Shown one piece after another: positions 1 to 9,676 of a DNA stretch of 64,000 bases. The DNA lies in NCBI GenBank assembly GCA_001709035.1, contig LVKA01000019.1:124001-188000 (forward strand), given 5' to 3'. Position 1 is the stretch's first letter; every line of letters starts with the position of its first letter. Origin of the DNA: Candidatus Thiodiazotropha endoloripes (GTDB taxonomy: Bacteria; Pseudomonadota; Gammaproteobacteria; Chromatiales; Chromatiaceae). The notes beneath the pieces are model-generated. The model had not been told where the DNA came from and did not search any database. It saw nothing but the letters and a program-made list of their open reading frames with translations. A program made the position numbers and the translations under genes.

Positions 1-117
1 GGAGAGGCAATAGAATTTCTCCTTCTGTGGATCCTCCGTGACTTCAAAGATCTTTGCGCTTTCCCAGTATGACTGGACCTCAGCCTCAAGTTGGGCTGGA
101 TCGTATTGATTCTGCAT
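1..117 (-). CDS. leuS: Leucyl-tRNA synthetase, N-terminal 39 residues (partial)
   Basis: Cut by the left window edge, so only 39 residues are visible. They begin [18 protein letters not shown] and continue with an [15 protein letters not shown]-like stretch. This is the characteristic start of bacterial LeuRS, just before the HIGH-containing segment, which lies outside the window. The enzyme charges tRNA-Leu with leucine in the cytoplasm. The start is the ATG at 115-117; no strong ribosome binding site is visible before it. The reading frame stays open to base 1. Confidence rests on N-terminal similarity alone. Confidence 0.85.
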   Translation of the reverse strand, partial: MQNQYDPAQLEAEVQSYWESAKIFEVTEDPQKEKFYCLS

Positions 118-310
118 ATTCAGGCCTGAAATTGTGATTATCTCGGATAATCGCGGAAGGATACCGCAGCAGGCTGCCGACAGAAAGGTTCTCGACTGAA
201 ACTCTTCGCCCGGCGGCGAAATAGTTCGCTTTCAACCGCAGCAGCGCGGCATCGATACACCGCTGTGGCACTCAGACCGCGAGTTCACAGCATGAAGTCT
301 TTTGAGGGGA

Positions 311-745
311 TTATTGGGAAGCGGCCATACCGACCATGGAGCTTTCCGGGTACATGAGGCTGAGGACCATCTCGATTGCCTCCTCCCAGGCCATTTTCAC
401 CTCAGCGTCATACTCGTCATCAAAACGCTCGATGGTGCTCAACAGGGCATCCCTCCACATCTCAAAGTGACGCTGATCCACTTTCAGACGGGTGTGGATA
501 CGACCCAGCATCTCTAAATAGAGCACCACACCCGGTTTGCCCATCAGAGCATCCTCAATCATCTGCAGAGTCTCTTTCAATTTACCCTTCAGCTGATCCA
601 TGTCCCGGGCATGAAAAATCGTGGCGATCTCATCCGATTGAGCGATGAAATGGTCATAGAAGGTATCGTAGAAGCCCTGTTTCAGACTGATCCGACGAAG
701 ACTCTGTTGAAAGCGCTTTAAGTTGGTTCTAGTGATCGTAGACAT
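311..745 (-). CDS. Globin-like haem protein
   Basis: A 144-residue all-helical protein with the pattern of single-domain bacterial globins. An early helix carries FYDTFYDHF, giving candidate distal tyrosines near residue 26-30. The F-helix segment LGRIHTRLKV puts a likely proximal haem histidine at H84, and HFEMWRDALL follows as in related globins. The likely start is the ATG at 743-745. The open frame extends to a TTG at 769, but the extra eight residues do not look conserved. Such proteins bind oxygen or NO; which ligand applies here cannot be read from sequence. It lies between leuS and a divergent glycosyltransferase and does not seem to be part of an operon. Confidence 0.72.
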   Translation of the reverse strand: MSTITRTNLKRFQQSLRRISLKQGFYDTFYDHFIAQSDEIATIFHARDMDQLKGKLKETLQMIEDALMGKPGVVLYLEMLGRIHTRLKVDQRHFEMWRDALLSTIERFDDEYDAEVKMAWEEAIEMVLSLMYPESSMVGMAASQ

Positions 746-979
746 AATATTGGCCAATTGCTCGCCCAACTTAACGGCAGACCCGCAGAAAACTTTCAGA
801 ACCAGTTAACACTATTCAAACGGTATTCATAAAATTCTCGGCACGCAGATTCCTCAGCTGATTCATGCATATGGTCCAACAAGTGGTACTATTAGCCGGT
901 CTGGCCCAAGCCTGCAACGCAACCGCATGTCTAGGCAGGCCTAGGGAGAGCGGAATAAAAACCACCAAGAGCTTAGGTA

Positions 980-1936
980 ATGAAGCTGATAATACAGATC
1001 CCGTGCTATAACGAAGAACAAACCCTGGCCCTGGCGTTGGCGGAACTCCCCAGAGAGGTAGCTGGATTCGATCAGGTCGAATGGCTGATCATCGATGACG
1101 GCAGCACCGACAACACCCGCCAGATTGCACTGGATAACGGTGTCGACCATGTGGTCGGATATACCAAAAACCAAGGCCTGGCGAGAGGTTTCATGCTGGG
1201 GCTCGATGCCTGCGTCAAACAGGGTGCGGATGTTATCGTCAATACCGATGCAGATAACCAGTACAACGCCGGCTACATACCTGACCTGACCAAACCCATA
1301 GTCGAAGGTAAAGCCGACATGGTGATCGGCGCCCGACCGATCCAGATGATTGAACACTTCTCACTGACCAAGAAGATGCTGCAACATCTGGGCAGCAGCG
1401 TGGTGCGTAAAGTCAGCCATACCAACATCCCCGATGCGCCGAGCGGATTCCGTGCTTTCAGCCGGGAAGCGGCGATGAAGCTGAATGTGTTCAACGAATA
1501 CACCTATACCCTGGAGACCATCATCCAGGCAGGCATGAAACAGATGGCGGTCACCTCGGTGCCGGTGGAGGTCAATGAGGACCTCAGGCCATCCAAGCTG
1601 GTGAAGAGCATCAGCAGCTATATCAAGAAGTCGATCATCACCATTCTGCGGATCTTCGTGGTCTACAAACCGTTTCGCTTCTTTCTGGCGATCGGTCTGG
1701 CCCTGTTCAGTCTGGGTATGATATTGGGTTTACGCTTTCTCTACTACTATCTGACCGGGGACGGGCAGGGCCATGTGCAGTCGGTGGTACTCGCCGGTGT
1801 GATGATGGGTATCGGCTTCCAGACCTTCCTGGTGGCCTTCATCGCCGATCTGTTGAGCGTCAACAGAAAACTGCTGGAAGAGGTGCAATACCGCTTACGA
1901 AAGCTGGAATCGGAGCCACGGCCGAAAAACGAGTGA
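980..1936 (+). CDS. Family 2 glycosyltransferase with C-terminal membrane anchor
   Basis: 318 residues. The N-terminal GT-A fold has DDGSTDNT at residues 39-46 and a DAD metal/nucleotide motif at 90-92, as in dolichyl-phosphate-mannose synthase-like enzymes. Two hydrophobic segments at about 231-258 and 268-293 form a C-terminal membrane hairpin, followed by a charged tail. Relatives move a sugar from a nucleotide donor to polyprenyl phosphate or a lipid-linked acceptor at the inner membrane. The start ATG follows a short AGG three bases upstream. It is transcribed away from the globin gene and converges with the minus-strand glycan operon that ends 34 bases downstream. Donor and acceptor cannot be inferred. 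Confidence 0.85.
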   Translation: MKLIIQIPCYNEEQTLALALAELPREVAGFDQVEWLIIDDGSTDNTRQIALDNGVDHVVGYTKNQGLARGFMLGLDACVKQGADVIVNTDADNQYNAGYIPDLTKPIVEGKADMVIGARPIQMIEHFSLTKKMLQHLGSSVVRKVSHTNIPDAPSGFRAFSREAAMKLNVFNEYTYTLETIIQAGMKQMAVTSVPVEVNEDLRPSKLVKSISSYIKKSIITILRIFVVYKPFRFFLAIGLALFSLGMILGLRFLYYYLTGDGQGHVQSVVLAGVMMGIGFQTFLVAFIADLLSVNRKLLEEVQYRLRKLESEPRPKNE

Positions 1937-1970
1937 TGGCCCGGATTTGTTTGGGCGATCGGTCCGGCGA

Positions 1971-3041
1971 CTAACGCTCAGTCCCCGCCCCCACCCGCCA
2001 CTCGAGATAGATCAGTGGCAGATAGGCGAGAACAGCCAGCAGTGCTCCCGAGCCGGAGTATTCAGAGGCCAGCCAGGCCAAAGGGGTTAACCAGCCAAGG
2101 TTGATCATCAAGCCAGCCAGCACCACCCAGCGGTGGGCCTTGGCGCGCGCCTTCTCAGCAGACGCCCCCTCAGTCTGGAACTGAGCAAGCCGTTGACGGG
2201 CGAGGATCTGATAGGCGTGTTTGGCATGAGGTCGATACCACGGCTCACCATTCAGCATGCGTCTCACCAGGGTCCAGCTGGCATCCACTACGAACAGCCC
2301 GAGCAGGATCACCCAGCTCCAGAAATCGATGCCGTAGTGCTGGGCGGTAAAACTGGCAAACACTCCCAGACTGAAACCTAGGAAGCCACTGGCCGCATCG
2401 CCCATGAAGATCTTTGCCGGGGGCCAGTTCCACACCAGGAAACCGGCCACGCCACAACAGAGCAGGATCTGCCAGAGGACGATCAGCGAACCGGAGTGAT
2501 TGAGAAGCAGGATCATTGAAGCGCTGCAAAGCACACTGATCGCCTGCAGGCTGGCAATGCCATCGATACCATCCATGAAGTTGTAGAGATTCAACAGCCA
2601 CACCAGCAGCGGCACAAACAGGATCCCCAGCCACCACCCTTCGGCGCTCAACCAGGGACCGAAAGAGACCGCAGGTGCGCCGATCAACCCGACAGCCACG
2701 ACCGCCGCGAGCAGGTGGACCATGAACCTGAGGCGGGCCGACAGATCCCGATGGTCATCAATGAAACCGATCAGCGCCACCAGGCCACCGCCGATCAACA
2801 ACACCCAGGCCAGCGGTTCGATTCCCTGCAACCGCGCCGGATCGAACAGGATTGACCACAACAGCAGCCCCAAATAGATCAGTACAAACGCCAGACCACC
2901 CCCCCGGGGGGTTGCCATCAGGTGGGAGCTGCGGGCGTTGGGATTGTCCATCAATCCCCGCCGCAGGGCGTAGTGGCGTAAGAGCCAGGTCAGCAGTGCC
3001 GAGAGTATCAGAGTCAGTCCGCCCAGGTGGATCCACTGCAT
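1971..3041 (-). CDS. Undecaprenyl-phosphate sugar-1-phosphate transferase (WecA/WbpL type)
   Basis: A 356-residue polytopic membrane protein of the MraY/WecA family. Visible family motifs are RSSHLMATPRGGGLAF around residue 37-52, the DDHRDLS motif at 95-101 (Mg2+ binding), NFMDGIDG at 154-161, FMGDAASGFLG at 212-222 and a late PHAKHAYQ loop. These enzymes transfer an N-acetylated sugar-1-phosphate from UDP-sugar to undecaprenyl phosphate on the cytoplasmic face and so initiate O-antigen or capsule repeat units. The gene follows the SDR epimerase with a 4-bp gap, an operon arrangement also seen with P. aeruginosa WbpV-WbpL. The exact sugar (FucNAc, QuiNAc, GlcNAc) is not decided by sequence. 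Confidence 0.88.
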   Translation of the reverse strand: MQWIHLGGLTLILSALLTWLLRHYALRRGLMDNPNARSSHLMATPRGGGLAFVLIYLGLLLWSILFDPARLQGIEPLAWVLLIGGGLVALIGFIDDHRDLSARLRFMVHLLAAVVAVGLIGAPAVSFGPWLSAEGWWLGILFVPLLVWLLNLYNFMDGIDGIASLQAISVLCSASMILLLNHSGSLIVLWQILLCCGVAGFLVWNWPPAKIFMGDAASGFLGFSLGVFASFTAQHYGIDFWSWVILLGLFVVDASWTLVRRMLNGEPWYRPHAKHAYQILARQRLAQFQTEGASAEKARAKAHRWVVLAGLMINLGWLTPLAWLASEYSGSGALLAVLAYLPLIYLEWRVGAGTER

Positions 3042-3045
3042 GGCT

Positions 3046-3987
3046 CTAATCCATTCCTCCGATCATATCCCTGAGTCCCGCTTCGACAGATTGCTTGGGT
3101 GTCCACCCCAGCAGACGCCGGTTTTTATCGAGATCCACCTGAAGATCGCCACACAGCCGGTCGATGGCAGCCGACCTACCGCTCAGCCTGCCCAGCAGAC
3201 GCAATACCCTGTTCGGCAGGGGGAAGAGTTTCGCCTTCACCCCCATCGCCTGCGCCAGCATACGGATCAACCGGGGAGTGGAAAGATCTTCACCATCGGC
3301 CACCAGAAACGCTTCACCCGCGGCCGCAGGATGCTCAATACAGAGCTGCAGAAAATCAAGCAGATTATCGATACCAACCAGGCTGCGTCGATTCTCCACC
3401 CCGGCCAATGGCAGCGGCACACCGTTGCGAATCCAGCGCACCAGACTCTGCAAATTGCCCTTCACGCCAGCCCCGTAGACCAGCACCGGCCGTACGATCA
3501 CCAACTCCATATCACCATTTGCCAGGTAATCCTTGAGGGCCTGTTCAGCCTCCCATTTGGATTGGCCATAGGCATCCTCCGGCTTGGCTGGATCATCGGC
3601 AGCCAGGGGCTTTGCCGAACTGCTCTCCCCGTTGACCTTGATACTGCTCAGGTAGACGAAGCGCCTGACCCCAGCGACCATCGCCTGTTCCGCCAGGCGC
3701 AGACTGCCCGCCACATTCACCTGACGAAACAGGCTCAAGGGATCGTCTGTACTCTCCCGCATCACATGAGCACGACCCGCCAGGTGGATCACACTATCCA
3801 CACCCTGCAGGGCCTGCTGCCAATCGCTGTCGGCGGAAATATCCCCGACCACCGTCTGTTCACCAACCTGCCATGCTGCTTGCCGGCTGCGTAGCGCAGC
3901 CCGTACCGAGTAACCCTGATCGAGCAGATAGGGGCAGAGATGCGTGCCGACAAATCCATTCGCGCCGGTAACCAGGATCTTTTTCAT
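3046..3987 (-). CDS. NAD-dependent epimerase/reductase, extended SDR (nucleotide-sugar)
   Basis: 313 residues with the Rossmann motif GANGFVG at 8-14 and the catalytic YGQSK (Y140, K144) behind the LSS segment at 113-115. This identifies an extended short-chain dehydrogenase of the nucleotide-sugar epimerase/4-ketoreductase group (WbpV, WbpK, Gne relatives). The stop of the upstream GT4 gene overlaps its start (ATGA), so the two are translationally coupled, and the sugar-phosphate transferase lies immediately downstream. The context suggests it finishes the UDP-sugar that the transferase loads on undecaprenyl phosphate, perhaps acting after the 4,6-dehydratase at 41311. That pathway assignment is inference. 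Confidence 0.83.
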   Translation of the reverse strand: MKKILVTGANGFVGTHLCPYLLDQGYSVRAALRSRQAAWQVGEQTVVGDISADSDWQQALQGVDSVIHLAGRAHVMRESTDDPLSLFRQVNVAGSLRLAEQAMVAGVRRFVYLSSIKVNGESSSAKPLAADDPAKPEDAYGQSKWEAEQALKDYLANGDMELVIVRPVLVYGAGVKGNLQSLVRWIRNGVPLPLAGVENRRSLVGIDNLLDFLQLCIEHPAAAGEAFLVADGEDLSTPRLIRMLAQAMGVKAKLFPLPNRVLRLLGRLSGRSAAIDRLCGDLQVDLDKNRRLLGWTPKQSVEAGLRDMIGGMD

Positions 3988-5114
3988 GAATCGAGCGCCT
4001 GCCTGTAGATCGACATATGCCTCTCAATCACCTGTTCGATGGAAAACTCCGCCTCAGCCATCTGCCGCCCCCGCTCCCCCATCGATTGGCGCAGCGACTC
4101 CAGATTGATCAGTCTCCCAAGCGCCTCAGCCAGCGGTTCACTCTGGCGGGCCGGCACCAACAGGCCGTTTTCACCATCGATCACCACTTCACGACAACCC
4201 GGTACATCTGTTGTGACAATCGCCCGGCCACTGGCTACCGCTTCGAGCAGCACCTTCGGCAGCCCTTCACGGTACGAAGGCAGACAGATGATATTGGCAC
4301 GCCGAAACACAGCGGACATATCCTGCCGGTTTCCCCACCACTCCACATCACTCTCCCGCGCCCACTCAGCCAGTTTTTTGGCCGGCACCGATTTCGGATT
4401 ACTTGGATCGATGCCGCCGACCAGGGCAAAGCGGGCCTTCACCCCCATGGCATGTAACTTCTGAGCAGCCGCAACAAATTCACCAACGCCCTTGTCCCAG
4501 AGCATCCTCGCCGGCAGGACCACCAAAGGCACCTGAGCCGTTTCCGGGGTCATATTGAATTGGGACAGATCGACCCCGGAGCCCCGGATCAGCTCAATCT
4601 TCTCCTGGCTCAGGCAGCCCTCATCAAGCAGATAGTGGTAGTCGTCATTGTTCTGCACAATGACCCACAGGCGATCCCTGGAAAAGAGCCAGCGATAGCT
4701 GCTCAATACCGCCACCCGGGCCAGGGAGCTGAACCAGCCACGGGCGAGAAACACAAAACCCAGCCCGGAAATCGCGTTGACAACCGCAGAAACCCCAGCC
4801 AGGCGGGCAGCCAGGGTGCCATACAGCACCGGCTTGATGGTGACATGGTGAACCAGGGTTGGCTGCAGCTTTTTATAGAGCCTGTAGAGACCGAGAATTG
4901 TCTTGATCTCGGCGAGCGGATTCGCGCCGCCCCGGCTCAAGCGGACGGCATAGTGCCTGAAACCCTCTGCCTCGATCTGTCTCACCGCATCCGAAGTGGG
5001 TGTCGCAACCGCAACCTGATACCCCTGATCCCGCGCCGCCTGAGCCAGGGGTAACCGGTGAGAGAGAAAAAAACCGGCATCGTTGACGACAAATAGTACA
5101 AGCTGTTGCTTCAT
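3984..5114 (-). CDS. Family 4 glycosyltransferase
   Basis: 376 residues with a GT-B fold. The N-terminal half starts with LVLFVVNDAGFFLSHRL, typical of PglA/WbnE-like enzymes that add a GalNAc-type sugar to a lipid-linked primer. The C-terminal donor-binding half carries the retaining GT4 signature E283-x7-E291 in EGLPKVLLEAVASG. The protein lacks transmembrane helices and would act at the cytoplasmic face. Its 3' end overlaps the SDR gene by four bases. The substrate is unknown. It probably adds the second or third sugar of the repeat unit begun by the transferase at 1971. Confidence 0.85.
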   Translation of the reverse strand: MKQQLVLFVVNDAGFFLSHRLPLAQAARDQGYQVAVATPTSDAVRQIEAEGFRHYAVRLSRGGANPLAEIKTILGLYRLYKKLQPTLVHHVTIKPVLYGTLAARLAGVSAVVNAISGLGFVFLARGWFSSLARVAVLSSYRWLFSRDRLWVIVQNNDDYHYLLDEGCLSQEKIELIRGSGVDLSQFNMTPETAQVPLVVLPARMLWDKGVGEFVAAAQKLHAMGVKARFALVGGIDPSNPKSVPAKKLAEWARESDVEWWGNRQDMSAVFRRANIICLPSYREGLPKVLLEAVASGRAIVTTDVPGCREVVIDGENGLLVPARQSEPLAEALGRLINLESLRQSMGERGRQMAEAEFSIEQVIERHMSIYRQALDS

Positions 5115-5175
5115 GTATCGGAAACCACTTTTTTAAAGATTGCCTAGCGCTGAAATACACCCATTCAGTACCCGC

Positions 5176-6240
5176 TCAACTACTCGCCGATTGCCTGATG
5201 GCGGAGACCAGCCGTGCGGTCATCACCGCCAGTGAGTAGTGCTGCTCTACCTTGGCTCGACCTATTCTACCCATCTCCTGCCTGAGAGGCGTACTCTCGA
5301 TCAGTTGGATCAGCGCCGACTCCCAGGCTGCCGCGTCCTCAGCCAGATAACCATCCACCCCATGCTCGACGATCTCCCGGTTGACACCGATAGGCGATGC
5401 GATCACCGGCAGGGCACAAGCCATATACTGGATCAGCTTATAACCACATTTTCCTTTTTCCCAAAGTTGATCCGCCAGCGGCATCACCCCTACATCGAAC
5501 TGCTGGATCAGCTCCGCCTCTCGCGCTTCCGACCAGTCGACACACGCCACCGGCAGCGCGGCAATCGGTTCGATCCGGGCACCGACCACCATCAGTCGAA
5601 CCGGGTATTTTTCTGCCACCGAACAGAGTGGCTCGCGGAGCAGATCCAGATAGCCGGCGGTGGTGGGGGAGCCGATCCAGCCGATGGTAAAAGGTGAATG
5701 CTCACTTACCGTTTTAGGCTGATAACGAGCCACATCCAGCACCGTCGGCAGTCGCATCACCCGGGGTGCGCCTGCCGCTTCCGCCCGCTTCGCAAGATAG
5801 TCATTGCCGGCCGTGACCAGGGTTGCGCTGGCCATCACCCGATCGATCTTTTTTCCCAGCAGGATTCGCACCAGTGCGGATCCGGACTGGTCGTAACGGT
5901 GGAAGATCGCATCATCGTAGTCAACCAATAGCTGAAACCCCAACCGCTTGAGCAGCTGCTCAACAGAGGCGGGCATCCAGGGGAACAACTCCTTTTCCAC
6001 CCACAACAGGTCGAATTCCCTCGCCTTGAACAGCTGTTTCAAACGCGCCCAATAGGCTGAGAACAGCGCGGCAGGCCGCTTTCTTCCCGAGGCATAGAAA
6101 TCTTCCAGATAGGCCTCTGAGAAGAGCGGAGAGACCGTCACCTCAATGCCGTTCCCGGCCAATCCCGGCAGATACTGATAGGACCGCAAACGACTGCTGG
6201 CGCCAAGCCGCGGATACCGACTGAGCAGCAGCACCTTCAT
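5176..6240 (-). CDS. Family 4 glycosyltransferase
   Basis: 354 residues, GT-B fold. The N-terminus MKVLLLSRYPRLGASSRLRS and the C-terminal donor-site segment with KCGYKLIQYMACALPVIASPIG are typical of GT4-like transferases in O-antigen clusters. The usual E-x7-E is replaced by a K-x7-C-like arrangement in that segment, as in the subgroup that has KLIQYMA. The start codon overlaps the flippase stop by four bases (ATGA at 6237-6240), so the pair is coupled. Soluble or peripherally membrane-bound; acceptor and donor are unknown. Confidence 0.8.
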   Translation of the reverse strand: MKVLLLSRYPRLGASSRLRSYQYLPGLAGNGIEVTVSPLFSEAYLEDFYASGRKRPAALFSAYWARLKQLFKAREFDLLWVEKELFPWMPASVEQLLKRLGFQLLVDYDDAIFHRYDQSGSALVRILLGKKIDRVMASATLVTAGNDYLAKRAEAAGAPRVMRLPTVLDVARYQPKTVSEHSPFTIGWIGSPTTAGYLDLLREPLCSVAEKYPVRLMVVGARIEPIAALPVACVDWSEAREAELIQQFDVGVMPLADQLWEKGKCGYKLIQYMACALPVIASPIGVNREIVEHGVDGYLAEDAAAWESALIQLIESTPLRQEMGRIGRAKVEQHYSLAVMTARLVSAIRQSASS

Positions 6241-7757
6241 TGGGCCGGCCTCAGATGCAGCATTTGCAGCAGCCAGTTGCGCTCATTCTGTTGCAGCACC
6301 CAGCGCCAGACAAACAGCCCGAACAACAACAGCAACAGCGAACTGAAGAGAAATTTGTTCAACAGACCATCCAGCTGGGCGGTGAGTAGAAACAGCATCA
6401 AGGCCGCCCCCATGGAGAGCATGAAACGGCGGATGGAAGTGCGACACTCCGGAATCAACAACAACGCCATCACATACAGGGCGATCGCATCGACAAAGGC
6501 CCGGACGGTCCAGACAACAGCGGCACCCAAAATTCCGTAGGCCGACAGAGCCCACCACAGAGCGGCCAGATAGAGGGGCAGCTCCAGCATGTGTAACTTG
6601 GCAGACCAATCAGGATGGCCTGCAGACTGCACCAGATTGAACGGCACCAGGGAGAGGCCGTAGAAGAAAACCCCGACCGCCAGCCACTGCATCACCAGAT
6701 AGCCGTTCTCGGCAAACTCCCCGCCAACCCACAGATTCAACCCGTCATAGGAGAAGGCGATGATCAGGATAATGAGAGGAAACAGGGCGATGGAGATATA
6801 ACTCAGCCCTTTGTTGAAGAGTCGGGCCGAATGCTCCCGGTCGGCGATCCCGCCCCTCGCCAGGGTGGTCGATTGGGCCGGCAGCAGTACCGAAACCACC
6901 GCAACAGGTATCACCAACAGTCGGGAGACGATCTCATAAGGGGTGGTATAGAAGGCCACCGCGGTAACCGTCAACACCGCACCGATGACAAAGCGGTCCA
7001 TCGAGACCATCAGCGGCACCACCATATTGCTGACCGTCATCCAGCCGCCAAAGCCCAGCAATTGGCGGGTCTGAGTCTCGTCGTAGTGATAACCCTGCCG
7101 AACCTCGGGCACGATACGAAACATCAACAGCAGATGGGCAATGGTGGCCAGCAGTCGTCCGACGACCAGCACCCCGACGATCGGATAGAGGCTGTTTGAG
7201 AAGGGTAATACCGCGACTGGGCCAAGAAAGGTCAGAATACCCATCGGAATGCGGATCGCGGTAAGCAGATCGAAACGCTGATAGGCCGCGATCACCCCGC
7301 GCAGACCAACCGTGGTGATCACCAGGGGTATGGATGCCGATAACAGGTAGAAGGCCTTGAGGGTTTCATCTTGCAGCTGCACAGGCACATTCAATACCGT
7401 GCCGACCAGCCAGGGCGAAATGATCAGGATGATGATGAATCCGGCAACACCGAGAATGCCCATCAGGGTCAGTGCGGTCCAGGTCAGGGCCGGGATATCA
7501 GCTTCCCGCTCCTCTCCAAGACACTTCGCCACCAGTACCGTCAACGCACGTCCGAGACCGAAGTCGAACAGGCTGAAATAGCCGACGAACATCCAGCTGA
7601 TGGCCAACAGACCAAAGCGCTCTTTACCGATCTCATCGATGAGGATTGGAATGGTAATGATGGCGACCAGAAATGGAACCGCCACACCGAGTAGATTCCA
7701 GATGACGTTTTTTGCCAGCCGGCTACCGCTTGTGAGTTCTTTCTGTCTATCGTTCAT
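6237..7757 (-). CDS. wzx: Polysaccharide flippase, Wzx-like
   Basis: 506 residues with about 12-14 hydrophobic segments throughout and the N-terminal pattern of the oligosaccharide flippase (MOP) superfamily. That pattern is an amphipathic start, then a first helix NVIWNLLGVAVPFLVAIITIP, then GKERFGLLAISW. These proteins move undecaprenyl-linked repeat units from the inner to the outer leaflet of the cytoplasmic membrane. It sits between a methyltransferase and two GT4 genes. No obvious Wzy polymerase was recognised nearby, and a complete Wzm/Wzt exporter is also present at 17950-19934, so its place in the pathway is uncertain. Confidence 0.85.
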   Translation of the reverse strand: MNDRQKELTSGSRLAKNVIWNLLGVAVPFLVAIITIPILIDEIGKERFGLLAISWMFVGYFSLFDFGLGRALTVLVAKCLGEEREADIPALTWTALTLMGILGVAGFIIILIISPWLVGTVLNVPVQLQDETLKAFYLLSASIPLVITTVGLRGVIAAYQRFDLLTAIRIPMGILTFLGPVAVLPFSNSLYPIVGVLVVGRLLATIAHLLLMFRIVPEVRQGYHYDETQTRQLLGFGGWMTVSNMVVPLMVSMDRFVIGAVLTVTAVAFYTTPYEIVSRLLVIPVAVVSVLLPAQSTTLARGGIADREHSARLFNKGLSYISIALFPLIILIIAFSYDGLNLWVGGEFAENGYLVMQWLAVGVFFYGLSLVPFNLVQSAGHPDWSAKLHMLELPLYLAALWWALSAYGILGAAVVWTVRAFVDAIALYVMALLLIPECRTSIRRFMLSMGAALMLFLLTAQLDGLLNKFLFSSLLLLLFGLFVWRWVLQQNERNWLLQMLHLRPAQ

Positions 7758-7829
7758 AGGGCGCTTGTTGATTTTTCATTCGCCCGGCTGATCTGATCAT
7801 CAACTACAGGGCAAACCGAGCGAGTTCGC

Positions 7830-8771
7830 TCAATCCGGCTTTTTCGCCCACACCGTCATACGCCCGGTCTGACCGAAGATGGCCGCAACATAGGCGAACG
7901 GATAGAGCAACTGGTACAAGCGCACTTTATCAGAGGGACGACCGACAACCCAGCGCTCCAGCCGATGCCAGCCCCGCTCCTGAAGCAGATAGCCCAGACT
8001 GGCGAAGAGACTGCTGAGCACCCGCTGATGATGTACGGACTCTACTTCCCAGCCGGCCTGCTGAAGCAGCTTGGTTATGGTCTCAGGGGTGAAGTGGTAG
8101 AGGTGGTTGGGCAGCTGCAGGGCAAACCAGCGGGATTGAAACAGCTTGAATTCGAGCGATGCCGCATTCGGTACCGAGAGGGCAAGATAGGCGCCGGGTT
8201 TTGCCCAACCGCAGAGTTTTTTCAAGCCCTTGAGAGGATCATGAAGATGCTCGAGCACCATCCAGCCGGTGATCAGATCAAACTCTGATGCGTCGAGATC
8301 GACCGATTCCAGTGATCCGGTATGGACCTGATAGCCGTTCTCTCTGGCGGATGCCGCCGCCTGGGGGGAAAATTCGATGCCTTTGACCTGCCACCCCTGA
8401 TTGGCCATTTTATGCAGATAGTTACCGGAAGCGCAGCCCACCTCTAGCATCCTGCCCGGCTTCAATTCAGGGATCGCCTGAGCCTTGGTGTCGAGCAGGG
8501 ATTTTATCCAGTGCTTAAGCCCTCCGGAGCCATTGCGGGAATTTACCTGTGTGCCAAGATAGGGAGGATAGTCGTCGGGATAGTAGAATCCCATACTGGC
8601 TGGCGTCGGCCGGGGGTCGGTTCTCAACAGGCCACAGTTGCCACAGCGCACCACCTGAAACTCGCCGGGCAGATTGTTGATCCGGTCATGTCCGCTCAAC
8701 ACTTTCTGATCAGTCGGCGGACAGCCCAATGGGCAGGGCTGGGACTCCAGTTCAATTGTGTTATTGGCCAT
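7830..8771 (-). CDS. Class I SAM-dependent methyltransferase with N-terminal Cys cluster
   Basis: 313 residues from the ATG at 8769-8771; a GTG nine codons upstream keeps the frame open. An N-terminal zinc-ribbon-like element has CPLGC followed about 35 residues later by CGNCGLL. It is followed by a Rossmann methyltransferase domain with the SAM motif MLEVGCASGNY and the post-motif ITGWMVLEHLHDP. Members of this group (Methyltransf_23 type) methylate sugars or other small molecules in O-antigen clusters. The gene begins just inside or next to the 3' end of the GT2 gene at 8789 and precedes the flippase. The substrate is unknown. Confidence 0.82.
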   Translation of the reverse strand: MANNTIELESQPCPLGCPPTDQKVLSGHDRINNLPGEFQVVRCGNCGLLRTDPRPTPASMGFYYPDDYPPYLGTQVNSRNGSGGLKHWIKSLLDTKAQAIPELKPGRMLEVGCASGNYLHKMANQGWQVKGIEFSPQAAASARENGYQVHTGSLESVDLDASEFDLITGWMVLEHLHDPLKGLKKLCGWAKPGAYLALSVPNAASLEFKLFQSRWFALQLPNHLYHFTPETITKLLQQAGWEVESVHHQRVLSSLFASLGYLLQERGWHRLERWVVGRPSDKVRLYQLLYPFAYVAAIFGQTGRMTVWAKKPD

Positions 8772-8788
8772 CTGCGGAGTATCCGGGC

Positions 8789-9604
8789 CTAAGCCCACCG
8801 CCAGCCATGTATGTGGTAGAAAATGAAAGCCGATTTGGCAAACATCAGGATATGTTTCAGCCCCTTCTTAGAGGCATTGCCGCCACCATGCACGATCCGC
8901 ACTTCAGGCACATAGGCGATGATCGATTGTTTGGCGATCCGGATCGAAAGATCAAAATCCTCGAAGTAGACAAAGAAATCGGGTGAAAAACCTCTCACCT
9001 TATCGAGCACACTGTGGCGCACGAACATGAAGCAGCCACTGGCCATCACCTCCTTACTCAGCGCATGCTGGTCCATTTCACAGCGCATCTCATACTCCTG
9101 CAGACGCTCCGAAAAATAGCGCTTTACGGTTCGTGGTGCAAAACCGCGCAGGAAAAGATCCAGCACCGCAGGATAACGCTTGCAAAGATACTGCTTGTGA
9201 CCCTCCGGATCTTCCGAATAGGGTGACAACAAACCCACTTCCGGGTGTCGTTCCATATAATCGAGGGCTTCACTGAAGGCATCCTGCACAACTTCAACAT
9301 CCGGATTGATGATCAGATGGTAGTCACTCTCCTGATTGAGGATCACCAGATTATGCGCAGCCCCATAGCCGATGTTGCCGCCGGTTCCGATCACCATCCA
9401 TTGATACTTACGTGCTCCGACAACCTGACCGACCAGTTGCTTGACCTTGCTGAGGATACTGCCGTTATCGACCACCACCACCGTCGCCTCGAGGTCGCTT
9501 CTTTCAGCCAGGGCGTAATCGAGAGCGCTGACGATGCTCTGCAGGGTATCTCTCAAGATATCCAGTCTACTGTCATAATAAACGATGGAGATAACCAGTT
9601 TCAT
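8789..9604 (-). CDS. Family 2 glycosyltransferase, rhamnosyltransferase-like
   Basis: 271 residues from the ATG at 9602-9604, chosen because MKLVISIVYYDS matches the usual first beta strand of the family. An upstream GTG at 9637 is possible but adds an unlikely tail. Motifs are VVVVDNGS (nucleotide binding), INPDVEV (metal-binding DxD equivalent, PDV), ASGCFMFVRH and YFEDFDLSIRI, all typical of WbbL-like inverting GT2 enzymes. Located in the minus-strand glycan operon, between the small DUF3144-like gene and the methyltransferase. Confidence 0.83.
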   Translation of the reverse strand: MKLVISIVYYDSRLDILRDTLQSIVSALDYALAERSDLEATVVVVDNGSILSKVKQLVGQVVGARKYQWMVIGTGGNIGYGAAHNLVILNQESDYHLIINPDVEVVQDAFSEALDYMERHPEVGLLSPYSEDPEGHKQYLCKRYPAVLDLFLRGFAPRTVKRYFSERLQEYEMRCEMDQHALSKEVMASGCFMFVRHSVLDKVRGFSPDFFVYFEDFDLSIRIAKQSIIAYVPEVRIVHGGGNASKKGLKHILMFAKSAFIFYHIHGWRWA

Positions 9605-9676
9605 ATATGAATCGTTCAGCAGAGTTGCATCATTCACCCGACGACAGGGTAACCTGTTATACCGACAAAAGCCGGC

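Noticed and set aside
86-271. Minus-strand frame of 61 codons
   Set aside because: It overlaps the leuS start in another frame and the translation shows no recognisable family.
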